From Symbiodinium sp. CCMP2592 (lineage: Eukaryota; Sar; Dinophyceae; Suessiales; Symbiodiniaceae): a stretch of DNA of 64,000 nucleotides. Both the position numbers and the translations under genes were made by a program. The notes under the pieces were generated by a model. That model was not told the origin of the DNA. It was given only the letters and a program-made list of their open reading frames with translations, and searched no databases. The stretch is taken from the NCBI GenBank assembly GCA_905221615.1, contig CAJNDT010006132.1:310001-374000 (forward strand), written 5' to 3'. Positions 63,791-64,000 of this stretch are shown piece by piece (within the stretch, counting starts at the first letter, position 1; each line of letters begins with the position of its first letter).

Positions 63791-64000
63791 AGTTGCTGTT
63801 ACTCAAAGGCGAACCCACAGCCACTTAGGCACTGAGGCCAACACAACGGCTTGTAAAGGCAGCGGTCCCTGTACAACCGTGCATTTGTGTGCTGAGCGGT
63901 GCTGCGGCTATGTTGCTGTAGAGGGTTAGGAAACCGTCCAAGTAGTAGAGTCCGGCTATTTGGCTACTGGTGGCAACCCTTGGGCCTTGGGCATCCCCGC

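Overview
The window reads as nuclear DNA of a dinoflagellate, probably from the Symbiodiniaceae or a related lineage. The genes are broken into small exons. Introns start with GC or GA as well as GT, and almost every acceptor has the form AG|G. A plastid gene and a ribosomal protein gene lie in near-identical tandem arrays, and a partly duplicated relic of the dinoflagellate spliced leader is present. Every gene I can identify lies on the + strand, as expected for unidirectional gene blocks. The species assignment is inference. Exon models were built by hand from reading frame, splice dinucleotides and family motifs.

Layout. 0-1.3 kb: short tandem repeats and a long polypyrimidine tract. 1.3-10.5 kb: four tandem copies of plastid ferredoxin-NADP+ reductase (FNR) with a unit of about 2528 bp; the first lacks a recognisable exon 1. 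11.6-13.6 kb: a Thg1-type tRNA(His) guanylyltransferase-like gene with six exons. 13.9-15.4 kb: two copies of ribosomal protein L37e. 15.4-28.8 kb: mostly simple repeats and unassigned sequence with a few coding-looking exons. 29.0-34.0 kb: a LINE-type retrotransposon behind a spliced-leader relic; its ORF1 and ORF2 share a frame across one UGA codon. 34.1-37.7 kb: four more + strand open frames without obvious introns (a membrane/coiled-coil protein, a 2OG-Fe(II) dioxygenase-like protein and two small unknowns). 39.6-40.7 kb: a prolyl-4-hydroxylase-type dioxygenase gene. 43.5-53.2 kb: exons of several genes, including an inositol polyphosphate 5-phosphatase-like protein and a CAP-Gly protein. 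54.1-60.8 kb: a 6.7-kb block of nested satellites bounded by terminal inverted repeats. 61.5 kb to the right edge: a gene with tandem cyclic-nucleotide-binding domains, probably continuing outside.

The genes do not form one pathway. The two tandem families fit the dinoflagellate habit of raising expression by copy number. Their sequence shows concerted evolution: the FNR copies are almost identical inside and change abruptly in introns at both outer edges.

The least ordinary pieces are the LINE (candidate UGA readthrough, spliced-leader relic and a neighbouring dioxygenase cassette) and the inverted-repeat-bounded satellite island. In the island, 0% GC and 100% GC modules alternate, and a 265-bp palindrome recurs three times with a period of about 507 bp.
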